Assembly: GCF_900537085.1 (NCBI RefSeq)
Contig: NZ_UNRE01000004.1
Location: 1 to 64,000, forward strand
DNA from: Agarivorans sp. Alg241-V36
GTDB taxonomy: Bacteria; Pseudomonadota; Gammaproteobacteria; Enterobacterales; Celerinatantimonadaceae
Length of the DNA stretch: 64,000 bases
Reading direction: 5' to 3'
Part shown: one piece after another, positions 30,170 to 40,626 of the stretch
How the letters are laid out: the number at the start of each line of letters is the position of its first letter
Numbering within the stretch: position 1 is the stretch's first letter
Program-made: the position numbers and the translations under genes
Notes under the pieces: generated by a model
Database searches by the model: none
What the model was told of the DNA's origin: nothing
What the model saw: only the letters and a program-made list of their open reading frames with translations

Positions 30170-30616
30170 GATTGCTTCCTTTCCCGCACTCGTAGCTCTC
30201 AAGCCACTAATACGCTTTACTCGCTGATTAAAATGCAGAAGCCAAACATGGGAAGTTTAGTGTTAACCGTATTTTTGTTGCCCTACTACCGTTTGTTTCT
30301 GCGCTCAGATGCTAAATAGCATCACTCGCCAAACTCAGTTGAGATGGTCTGGTTTAGCGAGGCTTCTGTACAACAGCTCGATGAAAGGATGCTTATATTT
30401 GCTACCGCGACAAAGAGTTACCAGAAACATTCTTGCAGGTTAGTACTTGCTAACCCTTATAATTATTTTACCTACTCAACTTAAACATTATTTTTTAAAT
30501 TCGCCCAAGCTTAGTAGGATATTCTGTAATCTAGCGTAGCGCTAAGACGATGAATAATTAAGCAAGCAGAGCGTTAAACATGCGTTAGTTCAAACAAATA
30601 ACCTGGTCGAACCGGT

Positions 30617-30638
30617 TTATTTGATATAAATCACAATA
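30617..30638. promoter_or_regulatory. CRP-like site in the 548-bp gap upstream of the GH57 gene
   Basis: TTATTTGATATAAATCACAA has the CRP layout TTTGA-N6-TCACA, with one perfect half-site and one half-site of 4/5. It lies ~450 bp upstream of the GH57 start and ~80 bp beyond the end of nhaR. The rest of the gap (30170-30717) is AT-rich; I see no gene in it. The distance to the GH57 start makes the regulatory link uncertain. Confidence 0.35.
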
Positions 30639-30717
30639 GGATTAGGTTTCTACAAGGGAATATAAAAGCCAAGCCTGATAGTTAAGTATTATGAATCTAG
30701 CTTGCTTGGCTTAGTGC

Positions 30718-31656
30718 TTATTTTGAGCTGAAGTTTAGAATGGCATCAACGTTTTGTAGCTGCTGCTCTCCCGAAAACAAGGGAGAAAAGTCGCTGTTAC
30801 ATAGCTGTTTAACCGAGGGGTGTTGAATCATACGCTCAGCAAATAATACGTGATACTCCTCGCTTAGGTCATGAGTAACACCGAGCAAACGGGTATTAGG
30901 GTTAGCCAAGATCTCTTCGGTATAAATAGCTGGTGCAACAAAAATACCATCGGTATAGGCGCCAAATGCCTTCATTAATGCTGCATCATCAAACTCGCCC
31001 AATACCGAGACCTTTAAACCCAATTCATCAAACCAAGTCCAAAGCTTTCTTCCCAAAGAACTGCGCCGTCCCGGAAGTAACAAACTGCGCTGTTCTAAAC
31101 AGGCAGGAAATGGCAGCAAAGACATTGGCTCGTTAGCAAAAAATGCAATTCCGCTTTCTCCCAATTTTTTGCTAAGTACGCCGTCTTGCTGCGCGTTGTC
31201 TAAGCCGCAATCAGACAAAATCATATCAAGCTTGTGCTCGGCCAATTGTGATAACAACAGCTCGTGAGTTGACTCAACACAACGCAAACGGATATTGCCA
31301 TCAGGCGGGACAGCCGATAATAAAATTCGACTGGCTAAGCGCTTAGATAAAGCATCGGCCACGCCCACTTCAAACAGCAGTTTTTCTTGCTGAGAGTAGT
31401 TAACAATATCCAACATCTCATAGCTAAGACTAAACATGCGGTCTGCATATTTGTAGACCAATTGGCCCAATTCGGTAGGGGTAATCTTAGGACCACGGCG
31501 AATAAACAACTCGCCGCCTAAACGCTGTTCTAACTGCTTGATTTGTCCAGTAACGGTTTGTGGAGTAAGAAACAGTGCTTCTGCCGCCGCGGTAACAGAG
31601 CCGCGTTTATAGGTCATCCAGAAGTAGTAAAGATGATTGTAATTTAAGTGTGACAT
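30718..31656 (-). CDS. nhaR: LysR-family activator NhaR
   Basis: A 312-aa LysR regulator with the N-terminal helix-turn-helix ([33 protein letters not shown]). It closely resembles E. coli NhaR, the Na+-responsive activator of nhaA, including the start [20 protein letters not shown]. It lies 65 nt downstream of nhaA in the same orientation, as in E. coli. The segment between them contains a hairpin. Confidence 0.92.
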   Translation of the reverse strand: MSHLNYNHLYYFWMTYKRGSVTAAAEALFLTPQTVTGQIKQLEQRLGGELFIRRGPKITPTELGQLVYKYADRMFSLSYEMLDIVNYSQQEKLLFEVGVADALSKRLASRILLSAVPPDGNIRLRCVESTHELLLSQLAEHKLDMILSDCGLDNAQQDGVLSKKLGESGIAFFANEPMSLLPFPACLEQRSLLLPGRRSSLGRKLWTWFDELGLKVSVLGEFDDAALMKAFGAYTDGIFVAPAIYTEEILANPNTRLLGVTHDLSEEYHVLFAERMIQHPSVKQLCNSDFSPLFSGEQQLQNVDAILNFSSK

Positions 31657-31669
31657 ACCTTACCTAATA

Positions 31670-31692
31670 GCAAACCCCTTAACGGGGTTTGC
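31670..31692. terminator. intercistronic hairpin between nhaA and nhaR
   Basis: GCAAACCCC-TTAAC-GGGGTTTGC is a perfect 9-bp stem with a 5-nt loop in the 65-bp gap. The minus strand has no U-tract after it, so it may be an attenuator, an mRNA-processing or stabilising structure, or a weak terminator that lowers nhaR relative to nhaA. Confidence 0.55.
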
Positions 31693-31721
31693 TTAAACAG
31701 GGTACAGCCTTCACTTATCAA

Positions 31722-32945
31722 TTACACAGAAGACGTACTCAATGTATTGGTTTTGCCTTGCTCTTGCTCGGCAATTTTAGCGGCTTCTTCACGGGTAGAC
31801 CAATGAAGTAAACCATAGCCAATTAGGGCTGCAGTTACCGACCCCGCCAATATAGCTAATCGCGACAAGCCTATCAAATCGGTTTGCCCAGCAAAGGCTA
31901 AAGACGAAATGAAAATAGACATAGTGAAACCAATACCACAGAGCATTGAAGTAGCCAACAATTGCATATTATTGGAACCCTCAGGCAGTTTTGCCCAACC
32001 CGCTCGAATAGCCAAACGGCTACAGGTATAAATACCCAGGGGTTTACCCACTAACAAACCTAGAATTACACCAAGCGCTAACGGACTCTGGAAGCTCTCT
32101 AAGCTAATACCTTCTAATGGAACACCAGCGTTGGCAAAGGCGAATACAGGAACAATGAAAAAGCTCGATGCTGGATGTAAAGCATGCTCTAACTTCTTCA
32201 ACGGAGAACCGCCAGAGTTTGCTTTAATTGGAATCATAAAGCCGACAATAACACCTGCTAAAGTGGCATGAACGCCAGACTTAAGCACCGCAACCCAAAG
32301 CACTAAACCAAGCAGCATATAAGCGCTTAGCCCGCTATGCCCACGACGGTTGAGTAACCAGAGTCCTACAGTAGCAGCCACTGCCCAAACTAGCGGCATA
32401 ATCGCTACTTCACTGGTGTAGAACAAGGCGATAACTACAATAACGCCTAGGTCATCGGCAATCGCGAGTGCTAGCAGGAACACTTTTAAACTAGCTGGTA
32501 CTCGCTTACCTAACAAGGCCATGACACCTAAAGCAAAAGCAATATCGGTTGCCGCAGGAATAGCCCAACCCTTAGCTAACTCGCCATCACCTATGTTAAA
32601 TAGTAGGTAAACAGCGGCAGGTACAACCATACCACCCACAGCAGCCACTACCGGTAATAGGGCACGCTCTTTTGAAGATAACGCGCCTTCTACTAGCTCG
32701 CGTTTAACTTCCAAGCCAATGACTAGGAAGAATATGGCCATTAAGCCATCGTTAATCCAAAGTAATAAGGGCTTATTTATATCTAGCTCCGCGATACGAA
32801 CTTGGAAAGGCGTATCGAGAAAAGCAAAATAGGCAGGTGATAGCAAATTACTGTTTGCCATAAACATGGCTACCACAGCGGCAAGCATAAGTAAGATACC
32901 GCCAGCAGCTTCCATTCTTAAGAAACGTTCAAGAAATGATTTCAT
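31722..32945 (-). CDS. nhaA: Na+/H+ antiporter NhaA
   Basis: A 407-aa inner-membrane antiporter exchanging 2 H+ in for 1 Na+ out, for salt and alkaline pH homeostasis. Twelve membrane helices are visible. The ion-binding Asp pair is in [11 protein letters not shown], and the discontinuous helix motif [11 protein letters not shown] is present. Length fits the family (E. coli 388 aa). It is the first gene of an nhaA-nhaR unit. Confidence 0.96.
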   Translation of the reverse strand: MKSFLERFLRMEAAGGILLMLAAVVAMFMANSNLLSPAYFAFLDTPFQVRIAELDINKPLLLWINDGLMAIFFLVIGLEVKRELVEGALSSKERALLPVVAAVGGMVVPAAVYLLFNIGDGELAKGWAIPAATDIAFALGVMALLGKRVPASLKVFLLALAIADDLGVIVVIALFYTSEVAIMPLVWAVAATVGLWLLNRRGHSGLSAYMLLGLVLWVAVLKSGVHATLAGVIVGFMIPIKANSGGSPLKKLEHALHPASSFFIVPVFAFANAGVPLEGISLESFQSPLALGVILGLLVGKPLGIYTCSRLAIRAGWAKLPEGSNNMQLLATSMLCGIGFTMSIFISSLAFAGQTDLIGLSRLAILAGSVTAALIGYGLLHWSTREEAAKIAEQEQGKTNTLSTSSV

Positions 32946-33092
32946 AACAGCTCACTGAGAAAAATTAAGCCATTATTTTACTGAGTAGGAGTTTAAAACA
33001 TATTCACTTGTAATTGCGCTTACTATCGGAAAAACCGAGTATAAGTAAAACATACCAAGGTTTGAATGTTAGATAATACAAATATAGTTAGA

Positions 33093-33120
33093 TCGACCAA
33101 GTACCACAGCACTTGGTCGA
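33093..33120. terminator. hairpin after thyA
   Basis: TCGACCAAGT-ACCACAGC-ACTTGGTCGA is a perfect 10-bp stem with an 8-nt loop, 11 bp past the thyA stop codon. It lacks a U-run on the minus strand, so it may be a 3' stabilising stem or a Rho-assisted terminator. Confidence 0.5.
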
Positions 33121-33131
33121 CTTACTGTGCT

Positions 33132-33983
33132 TTACACCGAAAATGGGTAAGCGATAGGGTCGTGGAACTGGTAATCAGTCACTTCAAAGTCATCCAGTGT
33201 TACCCACGTTTCTAAGTCTTCTAAAGACTTAATCTTTGGATTGATATGTAACTTAGGTGCAGCAAACGGTTCACGCTTTAGCTGAACGTCTCTCATCAAT
33301 TCCAGCTGATCTTCATAGATGTGGGCATTAACAATTTTGTGATAAGCCTTACCAGGTTTATGACCAGTGATTTGTGCCATCAAAGCCAAGAAAGTGTAGA
33401 CCTGAATTTGGTTAAAATTCTGCCCAAGCGGCACATCACAAGAACGTTGGGAGGACGTAAGGTAAAGTGTGTCACCCACTAAAGAAAAGGTATGCGTGTG
33501 CATACAAGGGCGCAAACAGCCTAAGTGAAATTCACCAGGGTTATAAAAGGATAGTATTTCACCGCGATCATCAATGCCATTAGATAAGTCATCAACAATT
33601 TTCTTAAGCTGGTCCACCGAGCCGCCTTCTGGCTTGCGCCAAGAGCGGCCTTGTACACCGTAAACCCGCCCCATGTCATTTTCGCCTTTACGGGCTGGGT
33701 TGCTCAACCACGCTTCGTTTTCGTTAGCGTTAGCCAACCAAGTAGGCGTGCCAAGTGCCTTAAAATCGGCAGCATTATCCAAACCGCGAATATAACCAAG
33801 TAGCTCGGCAATTGCGGCTTTCCAATAGCTTTTACGGGTAGTCACTAGCGGGAATTCGTTATTAGCAACATCATATTCAAGATCAGCATTAATTACCGTT
33901 AAACAACGCTTACCGGTACGTTTGTTTTCAATCCAAGTGCCTTCATCAACAATGCGTTGGCATAGGTCTAAATACTGTTTCAT
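33132..33983 (-). CDS. thyA: thymidylate synthase
   Basis: Converts dUMP to dTMP with 5,10-methylene-THF. The 283-aa product carries the active-site Cys C160 in [10 protein letters not shown], and the motif [12 protein letters not shown] contacts phosphate and substrate. The central region is longer than in E. coli ThyA (264 aa), as in several marine gammaproteobacteria. The start overlaps the lgt stop by 4 nt (ATGA), showing coupling. Confidence 0.96.
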   Translation of the reverse strand: MKQYLDLCQRIVDEGTWIENKRTGKRCLTVINADLEYDVANNEFPLVTTRKSYWKAAIAELLGYIRGLDNAADFKALGTPTWLANANENEAWLSNPARKGENDMGRVYGVQGRSWRKPEGGSVDQLKKIVDDLSNGIDDRGEILSFYNPGEFHLGCLRPCMHTHTFSLVGDTLYLTSSQRSCDVPLGQNFNQIQVYTFLALMAQITGHKPGKAYHKIVNAHIYEDQLELMRDVQLKREPFAAPKLHINPKIKSLEDLETWVTLDDFEVTDYQFHDPIAYPFSV

Positions 33984-34783
33984 GCTTTACTCTCTTTGGT
34001 GTTGCGACGATAGGCCCAAGTGATAAATAAGGCGCCAAATATAATCATAGGCAACGACAAAATTTGTCCCATGCTCATACCTAAACTTAACAACCCTAAA
34101 TGGCTGTCGGGCTCTCGGAAAAACTCAATAATGAAGCGGAAGCTACCATAGCCCAGCAAGAACGCACCAGAGATAGCCCCCATTGGCGGCTTGCGTTTGA
34201 CATAAACCAATAAAATCACCAGCAGCAATACACCTTCTAAGGCAAACTCATAAAGCTGCGATGGGTGCCTAGCTACCAAGCCACCACTTGGGAAAACCAT
34301 TCCCCAAGGCATATCGGTTGCACGCCCCCATAGTTCGCCATTCATAAAGTTGCCGAGTCGCCCTGTGGCTAAGCCAAAGGGGATTAATGGCGCAATAAAG
34401 TCAGCAACCGTGAAAAAGTGACGCTTAGTGCGGTGAGCAAACCACATCATGGCGGTAATTACACCTAACAAACCACCGTGGAATGACATGCCGCCAGTCC
34501 AAATTTTGAATAGGTATAAAGGATCATCTAAAAACTGCGGAAACTGATAGAACAGCACGTAACCAATACGGCCGCCTATAATCACACCGACGAAACCATA
34601 GAAAAGCAAATCACTAACTTCGGCGCGTGTCCAACCGCTACCGGGCTTATCGGCCATACGGTTGCCTAACCACATCGCAAATAAAAAGCCAAATAAGTAC
34701 ATTAAACCGTACCAGCGTACGTCTAATGGACCGATGCTAATCGCAATCGGATCAATCTCAGGAAATTGCAAAGGTGTAGACAC
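33980..34783 (-). CDS. lgt: prolipoprotein diacylglyceryl transferase
   Basis: The inner-membrane enzyme that attaches diacylglycerol from phosphatidylglycerol to the lipobox Cys, the first step of lipoprotein maturation (LspA, encoded in this window, acts next). Seven membrane helices are visible, and the Lgt signature [14 protein letters not shown] is intact. Start is GTG (34781-34783) with a weak ribosome-binding site. Order ptsP-lgt-thyA matches E. coli. Confidence 0.95.
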   Translation of the reverse strand: MSTPLQFPEIDPIAISIGPLDVRWYGLMYLFGFLFAMWLGNRMADKPGSGWTRAEVSDLLFYGFVGVIIGGRIGYVLFYQFPQFLDDPLYLFKIWTGGMSFHGGLLGVITAMMWFAHRTKRHFFTVADFIAPLIPFGLATGRLGNFMNGELWGRATDMPWGMVFPSGGLVARHPSQLYEFALEGVLLLVILLVYVKRKPPMGAISGAFLLGYGSFRFIIEFFREPDSHLGLLSLGMSMGQILSLPMIIFGALFITWAYRRNTKESKA

Positions 34784-34870
34784 GATAATTTGCTCTATTT
34801 AGGGAATAAAAAGAATGGGCATTTTGCAGTGAAAGTTGCCATGAAACAAGCTTTGACTCATGGCAAAACA

Positions 34871-37138
34871 TTAATGTTTACTAACACGTACCAATTGCGA
34901 CAAGTTCTGCTTCTTCAGGTACTCATACAATAAACTGTAGATAGCCGAACCACTTTGGCTTTGCAGGATTTGCTCTCGCAAAGCACTTAAGTCATTAAGG
35001 TTTACATGGCGAATTATGTACTTAATTTTGGCTAAGTTAAAACTCGACATACTTAAGCGGCGGTATCCTAATGCCAAAACCAGCAACGCGCCAACGGGCT
35101 CACCCGCTAGCTCACCACAAAAGCTTACCGGAGTATTATGTAAGTTAGCTTGCTCAATAATTTGCTTTAATGCGCGAACCACAGCCGGATGGAAAGTATC
35201 AAACAGCTCTGCAACGCGGGTATTGTTTCTATCTACTGCTAATAAGTACTGGGTTAAATCGTTGCTGCCTACCGACCAAAAGTCGACCCGCTGGGCTAAC
35301 TCTGGCAACAAAAACAATACCGAAGGCACTTCTAACATCACACCATGCTTTGGCCGCTCTGGTGGCTCGCGCAAATCTAGTTCATCAACCACTTCAGCCC
35401 AGGCTTGCTCTAGCAAACGCGAGGCTTCGTCTACCTCATTAAGGCAACTTATCATCGGCAACATAATGCTCAAATTTCCGCATTCGATGGCGGAGCGATA
35501 CATCGCCCTTGCCTGCACCAAAAATATCTCTGGATGATCAAGGGTTAAGCGAATGCCACGCCAACCTAAAAATGGGTTTTCTTCCACAATAGGGAAATAC
35601 GGAAGCTGCTTATCGCCGCCAACATCAAGGGTGCGCATACAAACATCTTTCCCACGATAGCTATTTAGAATATCGCGATAACGGACAAACTGTTCGTCTT
35701 CAGAGGGAAAGCGATCCTGCATCAAAAATGGTACTTCGGTACGATACAAACCCACGCCATCGGCACCCGCATTTATCGCAATGTCGCTATCGGCACTAAG
35801 GCCAGCATTAATCAACATTTCAACGTTTTCACCGTCGATACTTACGGCAGGTTTATCTAAATCTTGCTGAACTAAACTATTTAGCTCACTCTCTTGGGCT
35901 AATAATGCAATGTACTCATCACGAACAATTTTGTCTGGCTCAACAAATAGCTCACCGGAATAGCCATCTAAAATAAGCTCGCAGCCGCGCAACTTATTAA
36001 CATTAAAACTTAAACCCATTAAGGCAGGAATGCCCATGGCGCGCGCTAAAATAGCTGCGTGCGAATTTGCCGCGCCTCGCTGAGAAATAACCCCGGCCAG
36101 AAACTTACGCGGGATTTTAGCAAACATAGTGGCCGTCACTTCTTCCGCAACCACTATCACCGGCTCACTAGGAATGACTTCCGCACTAGGCCCTAACTCC
36201 AGCGCATGCAATAAACGTAAACCAACATCTTTTACATCCACCGCCCGCTCTTTTAAGTAGGGGTCGTTCATTTCTTCAAACTGTTGCACATAGTGTTCTA
36301 TCACTAAACGCAGCGCGCCTTCGACCTGATAACCCTCATTAATTTTGCGGCGAATATCTCCAGCTAAACTGGCATCAGCCAACATGTGTTGATAAACATC
36401 GAAAATGGAGGCGACATCTTTGGGCAACTGCTCAGACAGCTTAATCGCTAAACTATGAAATTCGTCTCGAGTAATCTCTAAGGCAACATCAAAGCGTTGT
36501 AATTGATGCTCGCTGTCCTCAGCTTTCTCTACGACTTGCTGTTCTAAGGCTCCGGTAGAGCGATTTATCCAGGCCTTAGCAATGGCAATCCCACTGGAGC
36601 TAGAACCGGCCTTAATGGCTTCAGTCCACTTATGTTTGGTAGGTTCTTGTAACACCGTTTGAAAATCGGTATTGGCTAATACCCCAGCTAAATGCGCAGC
36701 CAAAGTGACTAAAAACGATTCTTCACTTTGGTCAAAACTGCGGGTTTCTGATTGCTGAACAACCAATACACCCAATACTTTTCGCTGATGGGTTATTGGG
36801 GTACCAAGAAATGAAAAGAAACCGTCTTCGGCGGTTTCTGGAAGATATTTAAAATGCGGGTTTAAGCGAGCGTCGGCTAGGTTAATCGGCTCTTCACGAA
36901 CGGCAACTTGACCCACCACCCCTTCACCTAAGGGCATAATAGCTTTGCCAACAGCTTCGCTGGCAAGACCATGAGTTGCTCGCAGCACTAGATTTTGCTG
37001 CTGCGAGTCCATAACGTATACCGAGCAACAATCGGTATGCATAGTGAGGCGAATCTTTTCAACTAAGATAGCTAAAGCACTGTCGAGAGTATCGGCATTG
37101 CTTACCTGTTCAACAATGGCGCGTAACTCTCCTAACAC
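34871..37138 (-). CDS. ptsP: phosphoenolpyruvate-protein phosphotransferase of the nitrogen PTS (EI-Ntr)
   Basis: A 755-aa enzyme with an N-terminal GAF domain (~1-160), then the EI phospho-carrier and PEP-binding domains. It transfers phosphate from PEP to NPr in the regulatory PTS-Ntr cascade. The phospho-His motif is G-A-A-N-S-H-A-A-I-L-A-R, and the PEP site (GVGLYRTE, PMIS, GSNDLTQY, CGELAG) is complete. Start is GTG right after the rppH stop codons (AAGGAG upstream). It lies between rppH and lgt, as in E. coli. Confidence 0.96.
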   Translation of the reverse strand: MLGELRAIVEQVSNADTLDSALAILVEKIRLTMHTDCCSVYVMDSQQQNLVLRATHGLASEAVGKAIMPLGEGVVGQVAVREEPINLADARLNPHFKYLPETAEDGFFSFLGTPITHQRKVLGVLVVQQSETRSFDQSEESFLVTLAAHLAGVLANTDFQTVLQEPTKHKWTEAIKAGSSSSGIAIAKAWINRSTGALEQQVVEKAEDSEHQLQRFDVALEITRDEFHSLAIKLSEQLPKDVASIFDVYQHMLADASLAGDIRRKINEGYQVEGALRLVIEHYVQQFEEMNDPYLKERAVDVKDVGLRLLHALELGPSAEVIPSEPVIVVAEEVTATMFAKIPRKFLAGVISQRGAANSHAAILARAMGIPALMGLSFNVNKLRGCELILDGYSGELFVEPDKIVRDEYIALLAQESELNSLVQQDLDKPAVSIDGENVEMLINAGLSADSDIAINAGADGVGLYRTEVPFLMQDRFPSEDEQFVRYRDILNSYRGKDVCMRTLDVGGDKQLPYFPIVEENPFLGWRGIRLTLDHPEIFLVQARAMYRSAIECGNLSIMLPMISCLNEVDEASRLLEQAWAEVVDELDLREPPERPKHGVMLEVPSVLFLLPELAQRVDFWSVGSNDLTQYLLAVDRNNTRVAELFDTFHPAVVRALKQIIEQANLHNTPVSFCGELAGEPVGALLVLALGYRRLSMSSFNLAKIKYIIRHVNLNDLSALREQILQSQSGSAIYSLLYEYLKKQNLSQLVRVSKH

Positions 37139-37141
37139 TTA

Positions 37142-37681
37142 CTAAGCTCCTTTTCGCTTTTTATAACGCCGGCGTTTATCTTTGCCTTGGTGTTTCTCCG
37201 AGCGGTTAAACGGCATGGCTGCAGTTACAAACTCTTTTAATGCTCGGCGATAAACCTCCCGCTTAAAAGACACTACCTGCCTTACGGGATACCAATAACT
37301 CACCCAACGCCAATCATCAAACTCTGGGTGGCCACAGCGATCAAATTTTATATTAGATTCTTTGCCCACTAAGCGGAGCAAAAACCATTTTTGCTTTTGT
37401 CCGATACAAACCGGCGGACTATCCCAACGAATTAAGCGCTTTGGTAATTTATAACGCAGCCAATGTCTGGTTGTTGCTACAATCTTTACATCTTGCGGCA
37501 ACAAGCCGACTTCTTCATGTAACTCACGATACATCGCTTGTTCAGCAGACTCTCCCTCGTCCACGCCTCCCTGAGGGAACTGCCATGAATGTTGACCATA
37601 TCTACGTGCCCATAAAACTTGGCCACGCTGATTACAAATAACGATGCCTACGTTGGGACGATAACCATCCCCATCAATCAC
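37142..37681 (-). CDS. rppH: RNA pyrophosphohydrolase
   Basis: A Nudix hydrolase that removes pyrophosphate from mRNA 5' ends and so triggers RNase E decay. The Nudix box [23 protein letters not shown] is intact, and the first residues [27 protein letters not shown] match RppH. Length is 179 aa, with a basic C-terminal tail. Start is GTG. It is divergent from mutH across a 638-bp gap. Confidence 0.95.
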   Translation of the reverse strand: MIDGDGYRPNVGIVICNQRGQVLWARRYGQHSWQFPQGGVDEGESAEQAMYRELHEEVGLLPQDVKIVATTRHWLRYKLPKRLIRWDSPPVCIGQKQKWFLLRLVGKESNIKFDRCGHPEFDDWRWVSYWYPVRQVVSFKREVYRRALKEFVTAAMPFNRSEKHQGKDKRRRYKKRKGA

Positions 37682-38319
37682 TGAAACAACCTTCAGCTAA
37701 AAAACTATAGATAAACTGATTCTTTCACAGAATCACAAGCGCGGCAAATACGCCTATCACAAAGGGAGTAAATTGTAATAACGCAGGTTTAATTAAAGTT
37801 ATTCGACTTATCTGTGAGAAATCCTGTGCATAACTTGGGTTAAACCTCCTATAGACAAATTAAAAGTTCTAACCCGCTCAAAAAACACCCCAAACAAACT
37901 TCATAAAAAACATTAAAAACAAAGAGTTAAATATAAACAGTCTTAATAAGTGTTATTTTCAACAGGTTAAAACTGTTTATAAGTCATAGCGTTTAAAAAA
38001 CACACAGTTCTAGATTATGGGCCAAGCGGAGACATTTTTTGACCAAAAATAAACCAACCTTGACTAAAAAGTATAATTCTGTGAATAAAATACAAGTTAA
38101 TAACAATGGAGAAGAGTTATCCCTAGTTTATGTGGACAAAGCTGTTAGTAAACTCACATTAGTTATGAATAACGCACAGCACAAGTTAACCAGCCCTATA
38201 GTCAGTAATAAAAATCCTTTTTAAACATAGCCTTAGCTATATTCACTTAAGCGTTTATGGGTTACTGCAATTATTGAACAGCTTCTATACAATAGTGTTT
38301 TTGTTGGCGCTAGGCATGC
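37682..38319. other. AT-rich rppH-mutH intergenic region with DnaA-box-like sites
   Basis: 638 bp with no convincing gene. A 61-codon frame at 38039-38224 has a TTG start, no ribosome-binding site and low complexity, and I rejected it. The region holds two matches to TTATNCACA on the minus strand: TTATGCACA (37825-37833) and TTATTCACA (38080-38088). A near match is TTGTCCACA (38131-38139). Promoters for both rppH and mutH must lie here, but I could not assign them. Confidence 0.4.
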
Positions 38320-38988
38320 ATGACCGCTAAACCACAAAGTGAAACAGAACTCTTCAAACGCGCTCAGTCTTTAGCGGGATTAAGCTTGGGCGAACTCGCT
38401 CATCGCGAAGGTTTTGCTATTCCGAAAGATTTAAAAAGAGAAAAAGGCTGGAGTGGGCAATTGCTCGAATGGTGCTTAGGTGCCAGTGCCGGTAGCAAGC
38501 CCATTCAAGATTTTCCAGAACTGGGCATAGAACTCAAAACCATCCCTATTGATGCTGCGGGCAAACCACTAGAAAGTACTTATGTATGTATTACTCCACT
38601 ATGCAACGTAACCGGCTCAACCTGGCAAAACAGCAATGTGTATAACAAGCTATCACGGGTATTGTGGATCCCAATTTTGGCGGAGCGGCATATACCTTTA
38701 GATCAGCGCGTTGTGGCTAATCCCATTCTTTGGAGCCCAAATGCCCAACAAGAACAACTGCTCCGATCAGACTGGGAAGAAATAATGGAAATGATTGCAT
38801 TCGGCCAGATTGAGCAAATTACCGCGCGCCACGGCCAAGTACTGCAGTTACGCCCTAAAGCCGCTAATAACAAGGCTCGCACTAATGCGATTGGTCCAAA
38901 TGGCCAGCTTATTCAAACCCTTCCTCGCGGATATTACCTACGAACAAAGTTCACCGCCGCTCTGCTTCAAGACTACTTTCAACTGTAA
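38320..38988 (+). CDS. mutH: DNA mismatch repair endonuclease MutH
   Basis: Nicks the unmethylated strand at hemimethylated GATC sites in methyl-directed mismatch repair, activated by MutS-MutL. The 222-aa product has the MutH/Sau3AI-type core with [13 protein letters not shown] (E and K of the catalytic D-ExK motif). E. coli length is 229 aa. It is divergent from rppH, the same order as E. coli. Its presence implies a Dam methylation system elsewhere in the genome. Confidence 0.94.
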   Translation: MTAKPQSETELFKRAQSLAGLSLGELAHREGFAIPKDLKREKGWSGQLLEWCLGASAGSKPIQDFPELGIELKTIPIDAAGKPLESTYVCITPLCNVTGSTWQNSNVYNKLSRVLWIPILAERHIPLDQRVVANPILWSPNAQQEQLLRSDWEEIMEMIAFGQIEQITARHGQVLQLRPKAANNKARTNAIGPNGQLIQTLPRGYYLRTKFTAALLQDYFQL

Positions 38989-39086
38989 AAAAATTAATCA
39001 ACTATTGACCAAGCTCTCACTTTTTTGAAAGAATCGATATTGGTCACATAGTACACGGATTTATATTATCTCTCGGAGGAGAAACC

Positions 39087-39407
39087 ATGCCGTTGAAGAA
39101 GCAATACCTAAAATCGAAGCCAGAAGTAAAAGTAACGTTTGAAGTTGAGAAAGAAGCCACTCAAGAAGCGGAGCAAATTTTCTTGCTAGCTGAGTTTAAC
39201 GAATGGCAACCTATTGAGCTTACTAAACTAAAAAACGGTAAGTTCAAAGTGGTGGTAAACGTGCCAACAGATCAACAAAGCAGCTACCAGTTTAAATACA
39301 AACTTTGCTTGAGCGACGGTGCAGAAGCCTATGACAATGACTGGGCAGCAGACAGCTACCAGCCAAATGGCGTGGATGGTGACAACTCTGTACTTGAAGT
39401 GGCCTAA
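39087..39407 (+). CDS. stand-alone glycogen-binding (CBM48/isoamylase N-terminal-like) protein
   Basis: A 106-aa cytosolic protein made of one E-set/CBM48 domain: K-V-T-F-E-V, then A-E-F-N-E-W-Q-P-I-E-L, Y-Q-F-K-Y-K-L, then N-D-W-A-A-D-S-Y. These are the conserved Trp and Lys positions of the glycogen-binding domain in AMPK-beta and branching enzymes. No catalytic domain follows. GGAGGA precedes the ATG. Such isolated 'isoamylase early set' proteins are common in Vibrio and Shewanella, and their role is not established. Confidence 0.8.
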   Translation: MPLKKQYLKSKPEVKVTFEVEKEATQEAEQIFLLAEFNEWQPIELTKLKNGKFKVVVNVPTDQQSSYQFKYKLCLSDGAEAYDNDWAADSYQPNGVDGDNSVLEVA

Positions 39408-39418
39408 ACCACAGACAT

Positions 39419-39449
39419 AAAAAAAGCCCGCTACTGCGGGCTTTTTTTA
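39419..39449. terminator. bidirectional terminator between CBM48 gene and rplS
   Basis: An A run, then AGCCCGC-TACT-GCGGGCT, then a T run, between the convergent CBM48 gene (+) and the rpsP-rimM-trmD-rplS operon (-). Confidence 0.93.
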
Positions 39450-39466
39450 TTCTCGAAGAAAAGGGC

Positions 39467-39817
39467 TTACTTAGCCAATTTTTCTTTAATACGCGCTTTC
39501 TTACCAGAAAGTTCACGCAAGTAGTAAAGCTTAGAGCGACGAACGTCACCACGACGCTTAACAGTAATACTCTCAACTAGCGGGCTATGAGTTTGGAATG
39601 CACGCTCAACGCCTTCACCGCTTGAAATTTTACGTACAGTAAATGCAGAGTGTAAACCACGGTTACGCTTAGCAATTACTACACCTTCAAACGCCTGTAG
39701 ACGCTCACGGTTACCTTCTTTTACTTTTACCTGAACTACAACTGTGTCACCAGGTGCGAACGCAGGTACGTCTTGCTTCAATTGCTCTTCTTCGAGCTGT
39801 TTAATGATATTGCTCAT
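39467..39817 (-). CDS. rplS: 50S ribosomal protein L19
   Basis: A 116-aa ribosomal protein at the 30S-50S interface. It starts [35 protein letters not shown] and holds [11 protein letters not shown] and [14 protein letters not shown], all strong L19 matches. It is the last gene of the rpsP-rimM-trmD-rplS operon, identical in order to E. coli. Confidence 0.98.
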   Translation of the reverse strand: MSNIIKQLEEEQLKQDVPAFAPGDTVVVQVKVKEGNRERLQAFEGVVIAKRNRGLHSAFTVRKISSGEGVERAFQTHSPLVESITVKRRGDVRRSKLYYLRELSGKKARIKEKLAK

Positions 39818-39844
39818 TACTATTTCCTAGAATTAACTGAATCT

Positions 39845-40618
39845 TTATTTACTATCCAAGGGCGTTTGCTCTTGGATAAACTCAGCAAGAATCTTCTCTT
39901 GCTTGTCAGTCAGAGCTAGATTCTCCAATAACTCCGGTCGCCTCAAGTAGGTTCGCCCAAGTGCTTGTTTGTAGCGCCATTCTTCAATTTTTTTATGGTT
40001 ACCACTTAACAGTACCTCGGGTACTGTTTGCCCATCCAAAACTTCTGGACGAGTATAGTGTGGACAATCCAACAATCCATCAGAGAATGAATCCTGCTCA
40101 GCTGAAGCTTTATCCCCCAGTACTCCCGGAATTAACCGCGAGACGGCGTCTATCATATTCATTGCTGGCAGCTCACCACCACTTAACACATAATCACCAA
40201 TCGACCATTCTTCATCAACTTCCGCTTGAATCAAGCGTTCGTCAATGCCTTCATAGCGACCAGCAACTATAATCAGCTTTTGCTGTTGAGCTAACTCTAT
40301 TACTCCATCTTGCTTCAAGGTACGCCCTTGCGGTGACATATAAATCACCTTTACCCCATCACCAGCAGCCTGTTTAGCAGCATGAATAGCATCCCGTAAA
40401 GGTTGCACCATCATTAACATGCCAGGTCCACCGCCGTAAGGTCGGTCGTCCACTGTACGATGTTTGTCATGAGTAAAATCACGAGGATTCCAACACTCAA
40501 TCTTAATAAGGCCACGTTTTACCGCACGCCCCGTTACACCGTACTCGCTTATGGCAGAAAACATCTCCGGGAATAGACTTACTATTCCCACCCACAATTG
40601 TGGTGTTTGCTCAGCCAT
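39845..40618 (-). CDS. trmD: tRNA (guanine37-N1)-methyltransferase
   Basis: An SPOUT-class methyltransferase that makes m1G37 and prevents +1 frameshifting. The trefoil-knot SAM site is present ([20 protein letters not shown]). The 257-aa length is normal. It follows rimM by 8 nt and precedes rplS by 27 nt. Confidence 0.97.
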   Translation of the reverse strand: MAEQTPQLWVGIVSLFPEMFSAISEYGVTGRAVKRGLIKIECWNPRDFTHDKHRTVDDRPYGGGPGMLMMVQPLRDAIHAAKQAAGDGVKVIYMSPQGRTLKQDGVIELAQQQKLIIVAGRYEGIDERLIQAEVDEEWSIGDYVLSGGELPAMNMIDAVSRLIPGVLGDKASAEQDSFSDGLLDCPHYTRPEVLDGQTVPEVLLSGNHKKIEEWRYKQALGRTYLRRPELLENLALTDKQEKILAEFIQEQTPLDSK

Positions 40619-40626
40619 AAAGGAAC

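Noticed and set aside
34835-34866. TTGCCATGA / TCATGGCAA stem after ptsP
   Set aside because: A 9-bp stem with a 13-nt loop and no T-run, so too weak to call as a terminator.
38039-38224. 61-codon frame between rppH and mutH
   Set aside because: TTG start, no ribosome-binding site, AT-rich low-complexity translation, in a promoter-bearing gap.
37682-38319. A chromosomal origin of replication
   Set aside because: DnaA-box-like 9-mers are present, but there is no dnaA/dnaN/mnmG context and no run of AT-rich 13-mers; promoter DNA is the simpler reading.
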